The position numbers were made by a program, and so were the translations under genes. Under the pieces are notes generated by a model. The model saw only the letters and a list, made by a program, of their open reading frames with translations, made no database searches and was not told the origin of the DNA. From assembly GCA_013824245.1 (NCBI GenBank), contig PNNN01000065.1, positions 1 to 64,000 of the forward strand: a stretch of DNA of 64,000 nucleotides, written 5' to 3'. Source of the DNA: Chlorobiaceae bacterium. GTDB lineage: Bacteria > Bacteroidota > Ignavibacteria > UBA10030 > SZUA-254. Below, one piece after another: positions 35,939 through 45,389 of the stretch. Every line of letters begins with the position of its first letter. Position 1 is the stretch's first letter.

Positions 35939-36120
35939 AAAAAAACATGATGTTTTTGTTCTGATTATTTTTTAGTTAATGAAATTTAACTCTGGTTTCC
36001 AAAATCTTTTTGGGAACAATAAAGATAGATTGATAAATGAAAATTAAAGAAAATGCAGACGGTTAAACATATATCTTATCTTAAAACGCTCGGGATTATA
36101 AAATATTATGTGTTAGAAAA

Positions 36121-37419
36121 ATGAAAACACAAGCTCCATTTCGATACTCATTTATTATAACAGTGCTTACTATTATTATTTCTCTCCAAATGTTTTCTCA
36201 AGATTGGGTAAAGATAAAAATGAATTTTTCATCGGGGGATACGATCATTCCAACATTTCAAGCAGACTTTGCGAATAAAAATATTGGATGGATAATTCAT
36301 GACGCGCAGAGGAAGATTTCAAAAACAACTGACGGTGGTTATAACTGGATATTGGAAGAAAATAATTCAAATCGTAAATGGTATTTATTTGTAGTTGATT
36401 CAAATAATGTTTATATGAAAAAAGATTATCATTGGATATCCTATACAAAAGATGGGGGTGAAACATGGGATTCAACATATGTTCAAAGTTCCCATACAGG
36501 AGGCGGATTGTATTTCTTTAATTCTGATGAGGGATATTATTTTGGTATGTACCTTTATTATACTTCGGATGGAGGCAAAACGTGGAGTATTATAAATAAG
36601 AATGATAGTTTGGTGATTATAAGTTCGATGCAAGTAGATTTCATTGATAGAAATCATGGATGGGTCGGTGGTGGTCATCCTTCTGTCATAGATGGAGGTT
36701 TTATAGGTTATACTATGGATAGTGGTAAATCATGGTATTATCCGTACGAGTCACTGTATTATCAATACGTCACCGGCTTAGATATGATTGATTCAATAAG
36801 AGGTTTTGCTGTGGGATTTGGTAGTACATTCTTTAAAACATCTAATGGTGGACTTTCGTGGGATCAAACAATCATTACAAACGCAAGTTATTATTTGAAT
36901 GATGTTGGTTTTATGGATTCAGCTAATGGATGGGTGGCTGCCGATAATGGAGTCTTCCAAACAATAGATGGTGGTAGTACATGGACAAAAGTTACCCTGA
37001 GTGCAAACACGGCATATAAAAAAATATCTATTTTGCGGGATGATAAAATTGTATTTGCTTTCGGGACAGATGCTTCATTGTTAAAATTGGATCTTACTAC
37101 TGATGTGGATGAGCCATCTGAGAACTTACCGCAAAAATTTAATCTTTATCAAAATTATCCAAATCCATTCAACCCAATGACGATAATCAATTATCAATTA
37201 CCATACGATAATTATGTAACAATCAAAGTGTATAACATACTTGGAGAAGAGGTAGCCACACTTGTTTACGGGATGCAGGATGCAGGGTACAAGTCGGTTG
37301 AGTATGATGCGAGCAGTTTATCGAGCGGCGTTTATTTCTACCGGATGCTAGCCCGCCCAGCAGATGGCGGGCAAGCGGAAAGTTATACAAATGTTATGAA
37401 GTTTATTGTGATGAAATAA
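36121..37419 (+). CDS. Ycf48/BNR-like propeller protein with T9SS tail
   Basis: A 432-residue secreted protein. The signal peptide is FRYSFIITVLTIIISLQMFSQ. Roughly six propeller blades follow with TTDGG-x-x-W, YTKDGGETW, YTSDGGKTW, YTMDSGKSW and TIDGGSTW Asp-box motifs and GWV-x-x repeats. The T9SS sorting domain starts at NYPNPFNPMTII and ends in KFIVMK. Within the last strands an ARPADGGQAE segment is encoded by a perfect GC-rich palindrome (37351-37372); the other sorting domains in this window lack it. It is monocistronic, between the promoter at 35857 and the terminator at 37449. Confidence 0.88.
   Translation: MKTQAPFRYSFIITVLTIIISLQMFSQDWVKIKMNFSSGDTIIPTFQADFANKNIGWIIHDAQRKISKTTDGGYNWILEENNSNRKWYLFVVDSNNVYMKKDYHWISYTKDGGETWDSTYVQSSHTGGGLYFFNSDEGYYFGMYLYYTSDGGKTWSIINKNDSLVIISSMQVDFIDRNHGWVGGGHPSVIDGGFIGYTMDSGKSWYYPYESLYYQYVTGLDMIDSIRGFAVGFGSTFFKTSNGGLSWDQTIITNASYYLNDVGFMDSANGWVAADNGVFQTIDGGSTWTKVTLSANTAYKKISILRDDKIVFAFGTDASLLKLDLTTDVDEPSENLPQKFNLYQNYPNPFNPMTIINYQLPYDNYVTIKVYNILGEEVATLVYGMQDAGYKSVEYDASSLSSGVYFYRMLARPADGGQAESYTNVMKFIVMK
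37351..37372. repeat. Palindrome inside T9SS sorting domain
   Basis: GCCCGCC and GGCGGGC arms with an 8-base loop lie in frame and encode RPADGG. The base composition is far more GC-rich than the surrounding gene. This looks like a small palindromic element that has entered coding sequence. Confidence 0.75.
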
Positions 37420-37448
37420 CTAAAAATAATAACTAAGATGAAGAGAAG

Positions 37449-37474
37449 AGGGCAGAATACATCTGCCCTTTTTT
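37449..37474 (+). terminator. Intrinsic terminator
   Basis: AGGGCAGA (37449-37456) and TCTGCCCT (37462-37469) with a 5-base loop run into a T-tract. It separates the propeller gene from thiI and shows that thiI cannot begin at the in-frame ATG at 37438. Confidence 0.92.
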
Positions 37475-37503
37475 CATTCCAAAAATTTAGCTATCTTTAT
37501 TTC

Positions 37504-38679
37504 ATGCAACCTGTAATAATTATTCATCATCATGAGATTACTCTCAAAGGTAACAACCGAAAGTGGTTCGAACAGAAATTGCTGAAAAATGTCCGTACCG
37601 CACTTGGTGAGTTGGTACCGCACAGCGCTATCACAGGCGGTTACGGCAGATTTGTAATTCAACTTCAAAGCGAATCTAAAAGCGAATTGATTATTGAGCG
37701 ATTGAAATACGTTTTCGGTCTCTCGAATATTTGCATTGGAGTAAAAGTTGAGCAAGACATTGATGCTTTCACAAACGCCTCGCTTGACTTGTTAAAAGAT
37801 GAACAATTTAAAACTATCAGAGTAACAACGCGCCGGGCAGATAAGAATTTCCCAATTGGTTCTATGGAAATGAATGCGAAGGTGGGGGCGGCAATCTGTG
37901 AAAAATTCAATGTACGTGCCAACCTAACCGGGCCGGATGAGACTATATTCATCGAAATTGCAGACAAGGTTGCGTACGTTTATCGTGCTAAAGTCCAGGG
38001 TGCAGGCGGATTGCCCTCAAGTATAAGCGGAAAAGTTGTATCGCTTATCTCGGCAGGTTTTGATTCACCTGTTGCATCGTGGCAAATGATGAAGCGCGGC
38101 GTGACAACAGTGTTCGTCCACTTTCACAGTATGCCTTATACAAGTCAGAACTCAATCGATCAGGTAAAACAGATTGTTGAGTTACTGACGAAATATCAAT
38201 TTAAATCGAAACTCTACTTGGTACCATTTGCCGATGTGCAAAATGAGATTGTTCTTAAAACCCCGATGCCTCTTCGGGTTATACTTTACCGCCGGTTGAT
38301 GGTGCGTATAGCCGAGGCAATTGCTTTTAAAGAAAAAGCGGAGGGCTTAGTTACGGGTGAAGCAGTTGGTCAGGTTGCATCGCAAACACTAAGGAATATC
38401 AGAAATATTGACAACGCCGCCACATTGCCGATTCTTCGTCCCATTTCCGGAAATGATAAAGAGGAGACGATGGTTATTGCACGAAAAATTGGCACGTATG
38501 ATATTTCCAAAGAGCCGTATGATGATTGTTGCTCATTTCTGGCGCCCCGGAAACCTGAAACCTGGTCGAATTTTCATGAGATAGAAGTGGCAGAAGCAAA
38601 CTTAGATATACCGACGCTTATCGCGTTGGCGATGGAAAAACAGACAATTGAGCAATTCTCATTTCCTCAGTCGGCTTAA
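37504..38679 (+). CDS. thiI: tRNA 4-thiouridine synthetase / thiamine sulfur transferase ThiI
   Basis: 391 residues. The N-terminal ferredoxin-like and THUMP domains cover about 1-165 (HHHEITLKGNNRKWFEQKLL; TGPDETIFIEI). The PP-loop adenylation domain has SAGFDSPVASW near residue 183, a small variant of the usual SGGxDS motif. GEAVGQVASQTL, PILRPISGNDKEE and YDDCCSFLAPRKPETW follow. There is no C-terminal rhodanese domain, so sulfur delivery must come from another protein. I moved the start to ATG 37504, because an upstream in-frame ATG lies before the terminator hairpin. The CDGSH gene follows after 79 bases. Confidence 0.93.
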   Translation: MQPVIIIHHHEITLKGNNRKWFEQKLLKNVRTALGELVPHSAITGGYGRFVIQLQSESKSELIIERLKYVFGLSNICIGVKVEQDIDAFTNASLDLLKDEQFKTIRVTTRRADKNFPIGSMEMNAKVGAAICEKFNVRANLTGPDETIFIEIADKVAYVYRAKVQGAGGLPSSISGKVVSLISAGFDSPVASWQMMKRGVTTVFVHFHSMPYTSQNSIDQVKQIVELLTKYQFKSKLYLVPFADVQNEIVLKTPMPLRVILYRRLMVRIAEAIAFKEKAEGLVTGEAVGQVASQTLRNIRNIDNAATLPILRPISGNDKEETMVIARKIGTYDISKEPYDDCCSFLAPRKPETWSNFHEIEVAEANLDIPTLIALAMEKQTIEQFSFPQSA

Positions 38680-38758
38680 GTTGATTTTCCGAGAAGAGTT
38701 TCGTATTATCGATAATTCAACAATATTTTCCTTATTAAAATATAGAAAGGGTGGAATC

Positions 38759-38962
38759 ATGGCAACAAAGATAACGGTGAAAGATCATGGAAGCATTCAG
38801 GTTGAAGGTGAGTTTGAAGTGTACGATCTGAAAGGCAAGAAATTCGATTTAACTGGCAAACAAACCATTTATCTTTGCCGGTGCGGACACAGTAAGAACA
38901 AACCGTTTTGCGATGGTGCTCATAAAGCTGCAAATTTTGTTTCAGAGATTAATGCAAAATAA
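38759..38962 (+). CDS. CDGSH-type 2Fe-2S protein
   Basis: A small protein of 67 residues. The cluster-binding motif CRCGHSKNKPFCDGAH (Cys-x-Cys-x2-Ser-x3-Pro-x-Cys-Asp-Gly-x-His) is complete near residues 41-56. The N-terminus is a short beta domain with GSIQVEG. AAAGGGTGG about six bases upstream fixes the ATG at 38759; an upstream in-frame GTG is not needed. CDGSH proteins carry a labile 2Fe-2S cluster and are thought to move clusters or electrons. The gene downstream starts 13 bases later. Confidence 0.92.
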   Translation: MATKITVKDHGSIQVEGEFEVYDLKGKKFDLTGKQTIYLCRCGHSKNKPFCDGAHKAANFVSEINAK

Positions 38963-38975
38963 TCGGAGTTATATT

Positions 38976-39800
38976 ATGTATCAGCGAATTAATAAATTCA
39001 TTATTATTACATCTTTCCTGATGATCGGGTTAACTCAAATGTCCATCGCTCAATTTGAAGGTGTGATAGATATGAAGGTAACGATGATGGATCAAGGAAA
39101 GCCGCAAGTTATGGAATATTCGATGATGGTGAAGAAAGACCTCATCGCTTCTGAAATTAAGTCGGGAGGTGGCAGTGAAGCAGGTGGTAAATTCATATTT
39201 CGCGGCGATAAAAAATTACTCTGGATTGTAAACGATGCCGAGAAAAATTATTTAGAGATTTCGTTGAGCGACGTGGATAAAAAGAAGGCGAACAATCAAG
39301 AAGATAAAAATAAACCGAAGGTAACCAAGACCGGAAAGACAGAAAAACTACTCGGATATATCTGCTATGAAGTGATAGTTGAGGAAGGAAAAGAAGTAAC
39401 ACAGCTTTGGGGAACATCGAAACTTGGTAATATTTATCAAGATTTAATGAAATTGTTCGGTAGTATGGCTGACAATTACGATCCGGAACAGAAAGGGGGC
39501 TGGGAATCGGAATTAGAAGCGTTGAAATTATTCCCATTAAAAATAATCTCGAAAGAAAATGGCAGTGTAACTCAAACACAAGAAGTAACTAAGATTGAAT
39601 CGAAAATGATCTCATCGAAAATATTTGATTTGCCTGCAGGGTATGAAAAGATATCAATGGGATTGGATATGCAACAGATGATGCGCGAACCTGATAAAGA
39701 TGACCCCGGCATCAATACCGATATGGAAAAGATGATGAAACAAATGCAGGAGATGCAGGAGATGCAGGAAGAAAAGGAAGATTCATCTGATGGCGGATAG
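38976..39800 (+). CDS. DUF4412-like exported protein
   Basis: About 274 residues. The signal peptide ends at MSIAQ. The mature part has the DUF4412 layout: FEGVIDMKVTM at the start, MMVKKDLIASEI, a central KTEKLLGYICYEVIVEE motif, and IFDLPAGYEKISMGLDMQQMM near the end. The C-terminus is a Met/Gln/Glu-rich tail with three copies of a 9-base repeat (ATGCAGGAG, 39744-39770) encoding MQEMQEMQE. CGGAG upstream supports ATG 38976. The family function is unknown; the protein is likely periplasmic. Confidence 0.75.
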   Translation: MYQRINKFIIITSFLMIGLTQMSIAQFEGVIDMKVTMMDQGKPQVMEYSMMVKKDLIASEIKSGGGSEAGGKFIFRGDKKLLWIVNDAEKNYLEISLSDVDKKKANNQEDKNKPKVTKTGKTEKLLGYICYEVIVEEGKEVTQLWGTSKLGNIYQDLMKLFGSMADNYDPEQKGGWESELEALKLFPLKIISKENGSVTQTQEVTKIESKMISSKIFDLPAGYEKISMGLDMQQMMREPDKDDPGINTDMEKMMKQMQEMQEMQEEKEDSSDGG

Positions 39801-39894
39801 ATTGGATATTTGTTAAAATTGTTCTCTATACGTATGTTGATAAAGCACTCTTAAACCGAAAATATTGATTGAATAATAAAGTGTAAGGAAATAA

Positions 39895-42162
39895 ATGAAG
39901 AACACACGACGTGAGTTTCTCACAAAATTAGGTGTAACGGTTGGCGCAGTAACATTGGGTAAAAATATCATGGAAGCATTACCTTTACCATCCGATGAAT
40001 TTCAGAAAGAAGGAATCATTCGTCCTCAGGCAGCTCCAAAACTTGATGAGACAGTAGATTTCCGTTATTCGCCGAAAGATTGGCAATCGACATTTTGTTT
40101 CCCCGATGATCCGTCGAAAAATCTTGTTGGAAAGTTGGGCGACCTCAGATATGGGCACCCCGGCATAGGAAATGATGAGAAAATATTTCCACAGCGCATA
40201 TCATTCGGGTTGCAGGGAAAGGAACCTCTTCAGTACATCGATCAAAAACTTGAATCACCTGCAATTCCGATAATTACAACTAAATTGGATGGTGGAGATG
40301 TAATTGTTGAGACGATAACTTTCGCATCAAAAAATAAATCGGAAGGAAGAGTGGATAATGTTATAGTACATATCTATCCTAAATCTGAAATCGATGTCGA
40401 GGTAGAGCCGGAGATTGTTCTTACTTCTGTATCTAAATTCTTATTCAACAAAGATGATGATTATTCTTTTATCAAGCATGCTGATACCGGGAAAATATAT
40501 TTTGTAACGAATCATGAAGGAGTATTGAAAGAGGAGCAAGGCGTTTACCGGATTCAATATGCTAAAGGTAAAGCGACGATAGAAAAACCGTATCAAATAT
40601 TTCTCCGATTGCCGCAGGAAGATCAGGATTTTGGCAAACTTGAGGATGGATTTGATGAACAAGACGATCTATTAAATGAAACTCGAGAGTTTTGGAAATC
40701 TTGGAAATCGACCGAAGGGAAAATAGTCTGGAATCTCGGTGAACCGTATGAGAATTTCAGAATCGCTTGTACGAGGAATATACTTGAATCACGCGAAATT
40801 AAAGATGGGAAAAAAATATTTCAGGTTGGTCCTACATGTTATAGAGGACTTTGGATAGTGGATGGACACTTTCTTTTGGAAGCGGCACGATATCTCGGTT
40901 ATGATAAAGAAGCACAGGAAGGTTTGGTCACAATCTGGGATCGGCAGGATGCAAAAGGATTATTCACTGCCGGTGCTGGTGAAACTCACTGGAAAGATAC
41001 AGCAGTTGCGGTCTATGCATTGGTTCGCCAAGCAGAGTTATCACAAAACTGGGACTATTTCAATGAGATGTATCCTGATGCATACAAAGCAATCGATGCA
41101 CTTCGTGAAATGGTACTAAAAGCAAAAAATGATGGTACTACTAACGGAAAATATGGAATTCTGCCCGGTGGCTTCGGCGATAGCGGCATTGGCGGGGCGA
41201 GAAGAGATGAATACACTAATACTCTATGGACACTTATTGCCACCAAAGCTCTCGCTGATACAGCAGAACGATTACGCTTAGCGAAGACCGTTGAGCTAAA
41301 ATCTTTCTTTGGCGAATTGTGGTTCCCATTTATGGAATCTACGAAAATCGAAATGAAAAAACATCCACAAGGTTTTAGATACCTTCCGATGTTGATGGCG
41401 AGCGATCCCAAGTGGCAGGAAGTTGATGAACGAAAACAGCCGCGCCCTCAAGCCGCCCAAATATATTTGTCACATGCGATTTTCCCAGGATTGTTATTCA
41501 AAAAAGATAATCATATCCCGAATGGGCATGTTAAATTGATGGAAGCTGTAATGCAGGAAGATATACCGATTGAAACCGGTTGGCTGACAAATAATGCACT
41601 GTGGCCCTATAATGCTGCCATATTTGCACAGACATGTCTATTCCTCGGTAAACCTGAACTTGCACGCAAAGTGTTTTTCGGATTCCTGAATCATGCATCG
41701 CCATTATACGCTTGGCGAGAAGAACAATCTTTGCAAGATGAACCCAACTTTAATTTCATTGGGGACATGCCGCATAATTGGGCAAGCGCAGAGTGCATAA
41801 GATTTTTGCGCCATAGATTGATTTTAGAAGATGAGAGAAATTTGCTTTTACTTCAAGGAATCGGACTTGCCGATATGGAATCGAATAAACCGTTTGGCTT
41901 ATCTTACTCGCCGACTAGATGGGGCAGAGTTACGGTTGAGTTAAATAGGATTGATGATCTGAGTTGGAATATGAAATTTAAGAGAGAAGATTTCAATCAA
42001 CAGATCATCGGACCATTGGAATATATCATGATGCCTGCTGCAATAGGTGGGAAATATTATTTCCTCAAAACGAACGGTGTGAAATCGGTGCGTAATGGTG
42101 AGATTATTTATATCCGTGGTCATGAATTGGAATGGGAGTGCATCTGGAAAAAAAGAAAATAG
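39895..42162 (+). CDS. Tat-exported (alpha/alpha)6-barrel glycoside hydrolase-like protein
   Basis: 755 residues. A twin-arginine signal (TRREFLTKLG at residues 4-13, then a mild hydrophobic stretch) indicates folded export. A beta-rich N-terminal domain (about 45-260) is followed by an (alpha/alpha)6 toroid with CTRNILESREIKDG, FQVGPTCYRGLWIVDGHFLLEAARYLGY, AGETHWKDTAVAVYALVRQAE and GGFGDSGIGGARRDEYTNTLW. Conserved acidic and aromatic residues at these places fit GH15/GH63/GH94-like enzymes, but I cannot pick a family. It opens a locus with an ABC sugar importer and two more enzymes of similar fold, so degradation of a glucan or related oligosaccharide in the periplasm is a reasonable inference. 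Confidence 0.7.
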   Translation: MKNTRREFLTKLGVTVGAVTLGKNIMEALPLPSDEFQKEGIIRPQAAPKLDETVDFRYSPKDWQSTFCFPDDPSKNLVGKLGDLRYGHPGIGNDEKIFPQRISFGLQGKEPLQYIDQKLESPAIPIITTKLDGGDVIVETITFASKNKSEGRVDNVIVHIYPKSEIDVEVEPEIVLTSVSKFLFNKDDDYSFIKHADTGKIYFVTNHEGVLKEEQGVYRIQYAKGKATIEKPYQIFLRLPQEDQDFGKLEDGFDEQDDLLNETREFWKSWKSTEGKIVWNLGEPYENFRIACTRNILESREIKDGKKIFQVGPTCYRGLWIVDGHFLLEAARYLGYDKEAQEGLVTIWDRQDAKGLFTAGAGETHWKDTAVAVYALVRQAELSQNWDYFNEMYPDAYKAIDALREMVLKAKNDGTTNGKYGILPGGFGDSGIGGARRDEYTNTLWTLIATKALADTAERLRLAKTVELKSFFGELWFPFMESTKIEMKKHPQGFRYLPMLMASDPKWQEVDERKQPRPQAAQIYLSHAIFPGLLFKKDNHIPNGHVKLMEAVMQEDIPIETGWLTNNALWPYNAAIFAQTCLFLGKPELARKVFFGFLNHASPLYAWREEQSLQDEPNFNFIGDMPHNWASAECIRFLRHRLILEDERNLLLLQGIGLADMESNKPFGLSYSPTRWGRVTVELNRIDDLSWNMKFKREDFNQQIIGPLEYIMMPAAIGGKYYFLKTNGVKSVRNGEIIYIRGHELEWECIWKKRK

Positions 42163-42212
42163 ATCGTAATTAATTTATAAAATGACTGATAAAATAATCA
42201 GGATGCGAAGGG

Positions 42213-44486
42213 ATGAATAGAAATTATTTCTATTTCCTTTTTATTCTATTGGTTATTTCAGCGGCTCCTCTGATCGCACAAAATAAAATTACTCTTCGAC
42301 TGGTTGATTGGGCATCAGCCAACGAGATCGAGATTGACAAGCAAACTATCGAAGCATTCCATCGTTGTCATCCCGATATTGAGGTACTTTATGAACCTAA
42401 TCCCGGTCCTCAGTATGAAGAAAAAATTCTAACCGGTTTAGTTGCCGGGGAACCACCGGATGTTTTTCTTCTTGATTCGAAACTCATACCTACTTTTACA
42501 AACAAAAATATTTTACTCGATCTTAATCAGTATATTGGAGAATTAGGGATCGATACTTCGCAGTGGTTCAGTGCGGTAACTAATATAGCGCGACGCGATT
42601 CATTTCTTTTCGCCTTCCCAAAAGGATTTTCGTCGCTTGCGGTTTATTTCAATAAAAAACTTTTCGATGATGCCGGAGTACCTTATCCTTCTCCGATATG
42701 GAATTGGAACGATTATCAAATTATCGCTGAGAAGCTCACAATAGATATCAACGACGATGGAGAAACAGATCAGTATGGCACAGCAATTTCAAATCATTAT
42801 TATTCATGGATTCCTTGGTTATGGTCGGCAGGTGGAGATGTAGTTGACCCTTCGGGGAAATATTCGAGTGGATATTTAAACTCTAAAACATCAATTGATG
42901 TATTTCAATTTTTAATTGATTTGAGATTGAAATCAAAAGTCGCGCCTGATATTGGCACGTGGGTTCAGGAAGAAAAGACAGGCGCTATTTCTGCGCTCTT
43001 TGCAAACGGAAAAATCGCGATGATGATTGATGGACATTGGCGAATGCCCAGATATTTAAAATTTATAAGCGAAAATAAACTCGAGATCGGAGTGGCGCCG
43101 TTTCCATTTCACCCATCAGGAAGAAAAGTAAATGTATTGTATGAATCGGGATGGTGTGTTCCCGTTTTATCAAAGCACAAAAGAGAGGCAGTTACATTAG
43201 CGGCGTTCATGGCGGGAGAAGAAGCATGCCGCATTCGGGCAGAAGCACGGCTCGAGATTCCGGCAAATATTAAAGCCGCAAAATTGGCAGTAGATTCGGA
43301 TGCGACGGGGATGACAAAAGTATTTCTTGATGAATTACCTTTCTCGCGTCAGCCATGGGGATCGATAATTGAAAGGTTCAGCGAAGTAGAGTGGACGTTG
43401 CAAGATGCAGTGGACGAAGCACTTATCAACAAGAAACAACTTTCCGATGCGCTGAGTATTTATTCAGTTAAAATCGATAAACAATTAACTCAAATCCGAA
43501 GCCACGAAGGATCGGGTTTTAAACCTATTCGCGAGCATTCTGAAATACTTTATTTTCTAATTGTTGTATGTTTCTTAATTATCTTTCTCTCAACTATTCT
43601 ATATTCATTTTCCGATAAAAGTGACAAAAGAAAAACGGGCACTGCAATTCTGTTTCTAACACCTTCAATATTTCATCTCACCGTGTTTTTAATTACCCCG
43701 ATTATATTTTCCTTTTATCTCAGCGTACATCAATGGGATATAGTTGTGCCGCAAAAGCCGTTCGTTGGATTTCAAAATTATGTTGAAATGTTTAATGATC
43801 GAACATTTTGGAATGCACTTACGAATACGCTTCTTTACTCGATAAACGTTCCGTTCGGTATGGCTATTTCGTTATTCATAGCTAACATGCTTCACAAGAG
43901 ATTGCGATGGTTGGGATTTCTAAGAACCATTTATTTTTTACCAAGTGTTACATCGTTTGTTGCAATCGCACTTGTATGGATGTGGATTTATCATCCATCA
44001 TTCGGAATTGCGAATTATTTTTTAAATATGCTGGGAATACAGTCATTATCGTGGCTCAATTCAACATCAACGGCGATGATTTCGATTATCATTTTTAACA
44101 TCTGGCTTAATTTAGGTTATCAGATGGTTATATTCCTTGCCGGATTGCAGGGAATTCCTGACGAATTATACGATGCATCGCGCGTGGATGGCGCTTCAGG
44201 TATGAAACAATTTTGGAAAATCACTTTTCCATTGCTAATGCCTACAACATTCTTTATCCTAGTTACATCGTTGATAGGTTCGTTCCAAGTTTTTACAACT
44301 ATATATATTATGACATCCGGCGGACCAGTTGGAAGCACCGATGTTATTGTTTACCACATTTACCATGCGGCATGGGAACAATTGAGAATGGGATACGCTT
44401 CGGCAATCGCATGGATTTTATTCGTTATAATCATGGTTGCAACCTGGATTCAATTTAAGTTTCTTAACAGAGAAATCGAAAACTGA
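42213..44486 (+). CDS. Sugar-binding protein fused to MalF-type ABC permease
   Basis: 757 residues combining two normally separate proteins. Residues 1-22 are a signal peptide. Residues 23 to about 430 form a family 1 extracellular sugar-binding domain (EPPDVFLLD, GFSSLAVYFNKKLFDDAGVPYP, WNDYQIIAEKL, NGKIAMMIDGHW). A first membrane helix (about 448-468) is followed by a MalF-type permease with six helices. Its EAA loop for the ATPase is DELYDASRVDGASGMKQFW...FPLLMP. The fusion keeps both halves intact with no stop or frameshift. The MalG-type partner is at 45757 and no ATPase gene is nearby. The substrate is probably an oligosaccharide. Confidence 0.88.
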   Translation: MNRNYFYFLFILLVISAAPLIAQNKITLRLVDWASANEIEIDKQTIEAFHRCHPDIEVLYEPNPGPQYEEKILTGLVAGEPPDVFLLDSKLIPTFTNKNILLDLNQYIGELGIDTSQWFSAVTNIARRDSFLFAFPKGFSSLAVYFNKKLFDDAGVPYPSPIWNWNDYQIIAEKLTIDINDDGETDQYGTAISNHYYSWIPWLWSAGGDVVDPSGKYSSGYLNSKTSIDVFQFLIDLRLKSKVAPDIGTWVQEEKTGAISALFANGKIAMMIDGHWRMPRYLKFISENKLEIGVAPFPFHPSGRKVNVLYESGWCVPVLSKHKREAVTLAAFMAGEEACRIRAEARLEIPANIKAAKLAVDSDATGMTKVFLDELPFSRQPWGSIIERFSEVEWTLQDAVDEALINKKQLSDALSIYSVKIDKQLTQIRSHEGSGFKPIREHSEILYFLIVVCFLIIFLSTILYSFSDKSDKRKTGTAILFLTPSIFHLTVFLITPIIFSFYLSVHQWDIVVPQKPFVGFQNYVEMFNDRTFWNALTNTLLYSINVPFGMAISLFIANMLHKRLRWLGFLRTIYFLPSVTSFVAIALVWMWIYHPSFGIANYFLNMLGIQSLSWLNSTSTAMISIIIFNIWLNLGYQMVIFLAGLQGIPDELYDASRVDGASGMKQFWKITFPLLMPTTFFILVTSLIGSFQVFTTIYIMTSGGPVGSTDVIVYHIYHAAWEQLRMGYASAIAWILFVIIMVATWIQFKFLNREIEN

Positions 44487-44504
44487 TAAAATAATATTAC
44501 TCAT

Positions 44505-45389
44505 ATGAATTATTTGAATATATCATTAGAGATCGTTACGATAGCGCTGGCTTTGATTGTATTTCACTTTTACAGGAGGCGAGCAAGAAAGGATCTTCAA
44601 AATAAATTTTCTGAACAAACAAAAGCTCTTGTAGATGCAAAGGATAAAGCGGAAAAAGCTCATGCCGAGGCGATTATGGAACACAAAAATCTTATTAGCG
44701 TCAATCAATCAAAAACAGATTTATTGAATATACTTGCCCATGATTTAAAAAGTCCGATGATATCTATTAAGATGTTGTCTAAAATGATAATTGAAGAAGC
44801 AGATAATAAATCTCCGGTTGCCGATTATGCGGCAGATATATTCAGTACCGTTCAGCGTGTGCATAATTTAGTAGATGAAATATTAGATTCTTCGATAATT
44901 GAATCAGGTGTTTTAATTCTCGATAAAAAATCGGTCGATATTGGTAAACTTGCCGAATTAGTTGTTCTTGATAACTCGATTGCGGCTGAGCAAAAAGATC
45001 AGAAGATTATTTTAAAAACAGAAGATGAATGTGTAGTGAATGGTGATGAATCGAGATTACGAATGGTGATAGATAATCTGGTCACTAATGCTATTAAATA
45101 TTCACATTTGGGCGGTGGCATCTGGGTTACAGTTAGAAAAACGATAAAAAATATCGAGATCAATGTAAAAGATGAAGGACTCGGTTTGTCTCAAGTTGAT
45201 TTGGAAAATATATTTAAGAAATTTCAGAGACTGAGTGCGCAACCTACGGGTGGTGAACCTTCAACGGGACTTGGACTTTCGATTGTAAAGCAATTGGTGG
45301 AAATGCATAATGGCACGGTTACAGTAAAAAGCGAATTAGGTAAGGGTAGCGAGTTTACAGTCTCAATCCCTCGAAAAGGAAATTCGTAG
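44505..45389 (+). CDS. Sensor histidine kinase without extracytoplasmic sensor
   Basis: 294 residues. There is one membrane helix (about 7-23), then a charged coiled coil (about 28-65). The dimerisation domain has the phosphoacceptor His79 in LAHDLKSPM. The ATPase domain has DNLVTNAIKYS (N box), VKDEGLGLS (G1), FKKFQRLS (F) and TGLGLSIVKQL (G2). No periplasmic loop or PAS/GAF domain is visible, so the signal must come through the membrane or from a partner. The gene follows the fused permease by 18 bases, and its stop codon overlaps the response regulator start. The context suggests that it senses transport by the importer. Confidence 0.92.
   Translation: MNYLNISLEIVTIALALIVFHFYRRRARKDLQNKFSEQTKALVDAKDKAEKAHAEAIMEHKNLISVNQSKTDLLNILAHDLKSPMISIKMLSKMIIEEADNKSPVADYAADIFSTVQRVHNLVDEILDSSIIESGVLILDKKSVDIGKLAELVVLDNSIAAEQKDQKIILKTEDECVVNGDESRLRMVIDNLVTNAIKYSHLGGGIWVTVRKTIKNIEINVKDEGLGLSQVDLENIFKKFQRLSAQPTGGEPSTGLGLSIVKQLVEMHNGTVTVKSELGKGSEFTVSIPRKGNS

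Noticed and set aside
37438-37503. Longer ThiI starting at ATG 37438
   Set aside because: The intrinsic terminator at 37449-37474 would lie inside the coding region, and the added residues do not resemble the family.
38648-38758. Longer CDGSH protein overlapping the end of thiI
   Set aside because: The short form has a strong ribosome-binding site and a normal length; the extension has no family match.
42213-44486. Assembly error joining two genes (binding protein and permease)
   Set aside because: The linker contains a plausible membrane helix, and both domains are complete and in one uninterrupted frame, so a natural fusion is more likely, although read-level confirmation would settle it.
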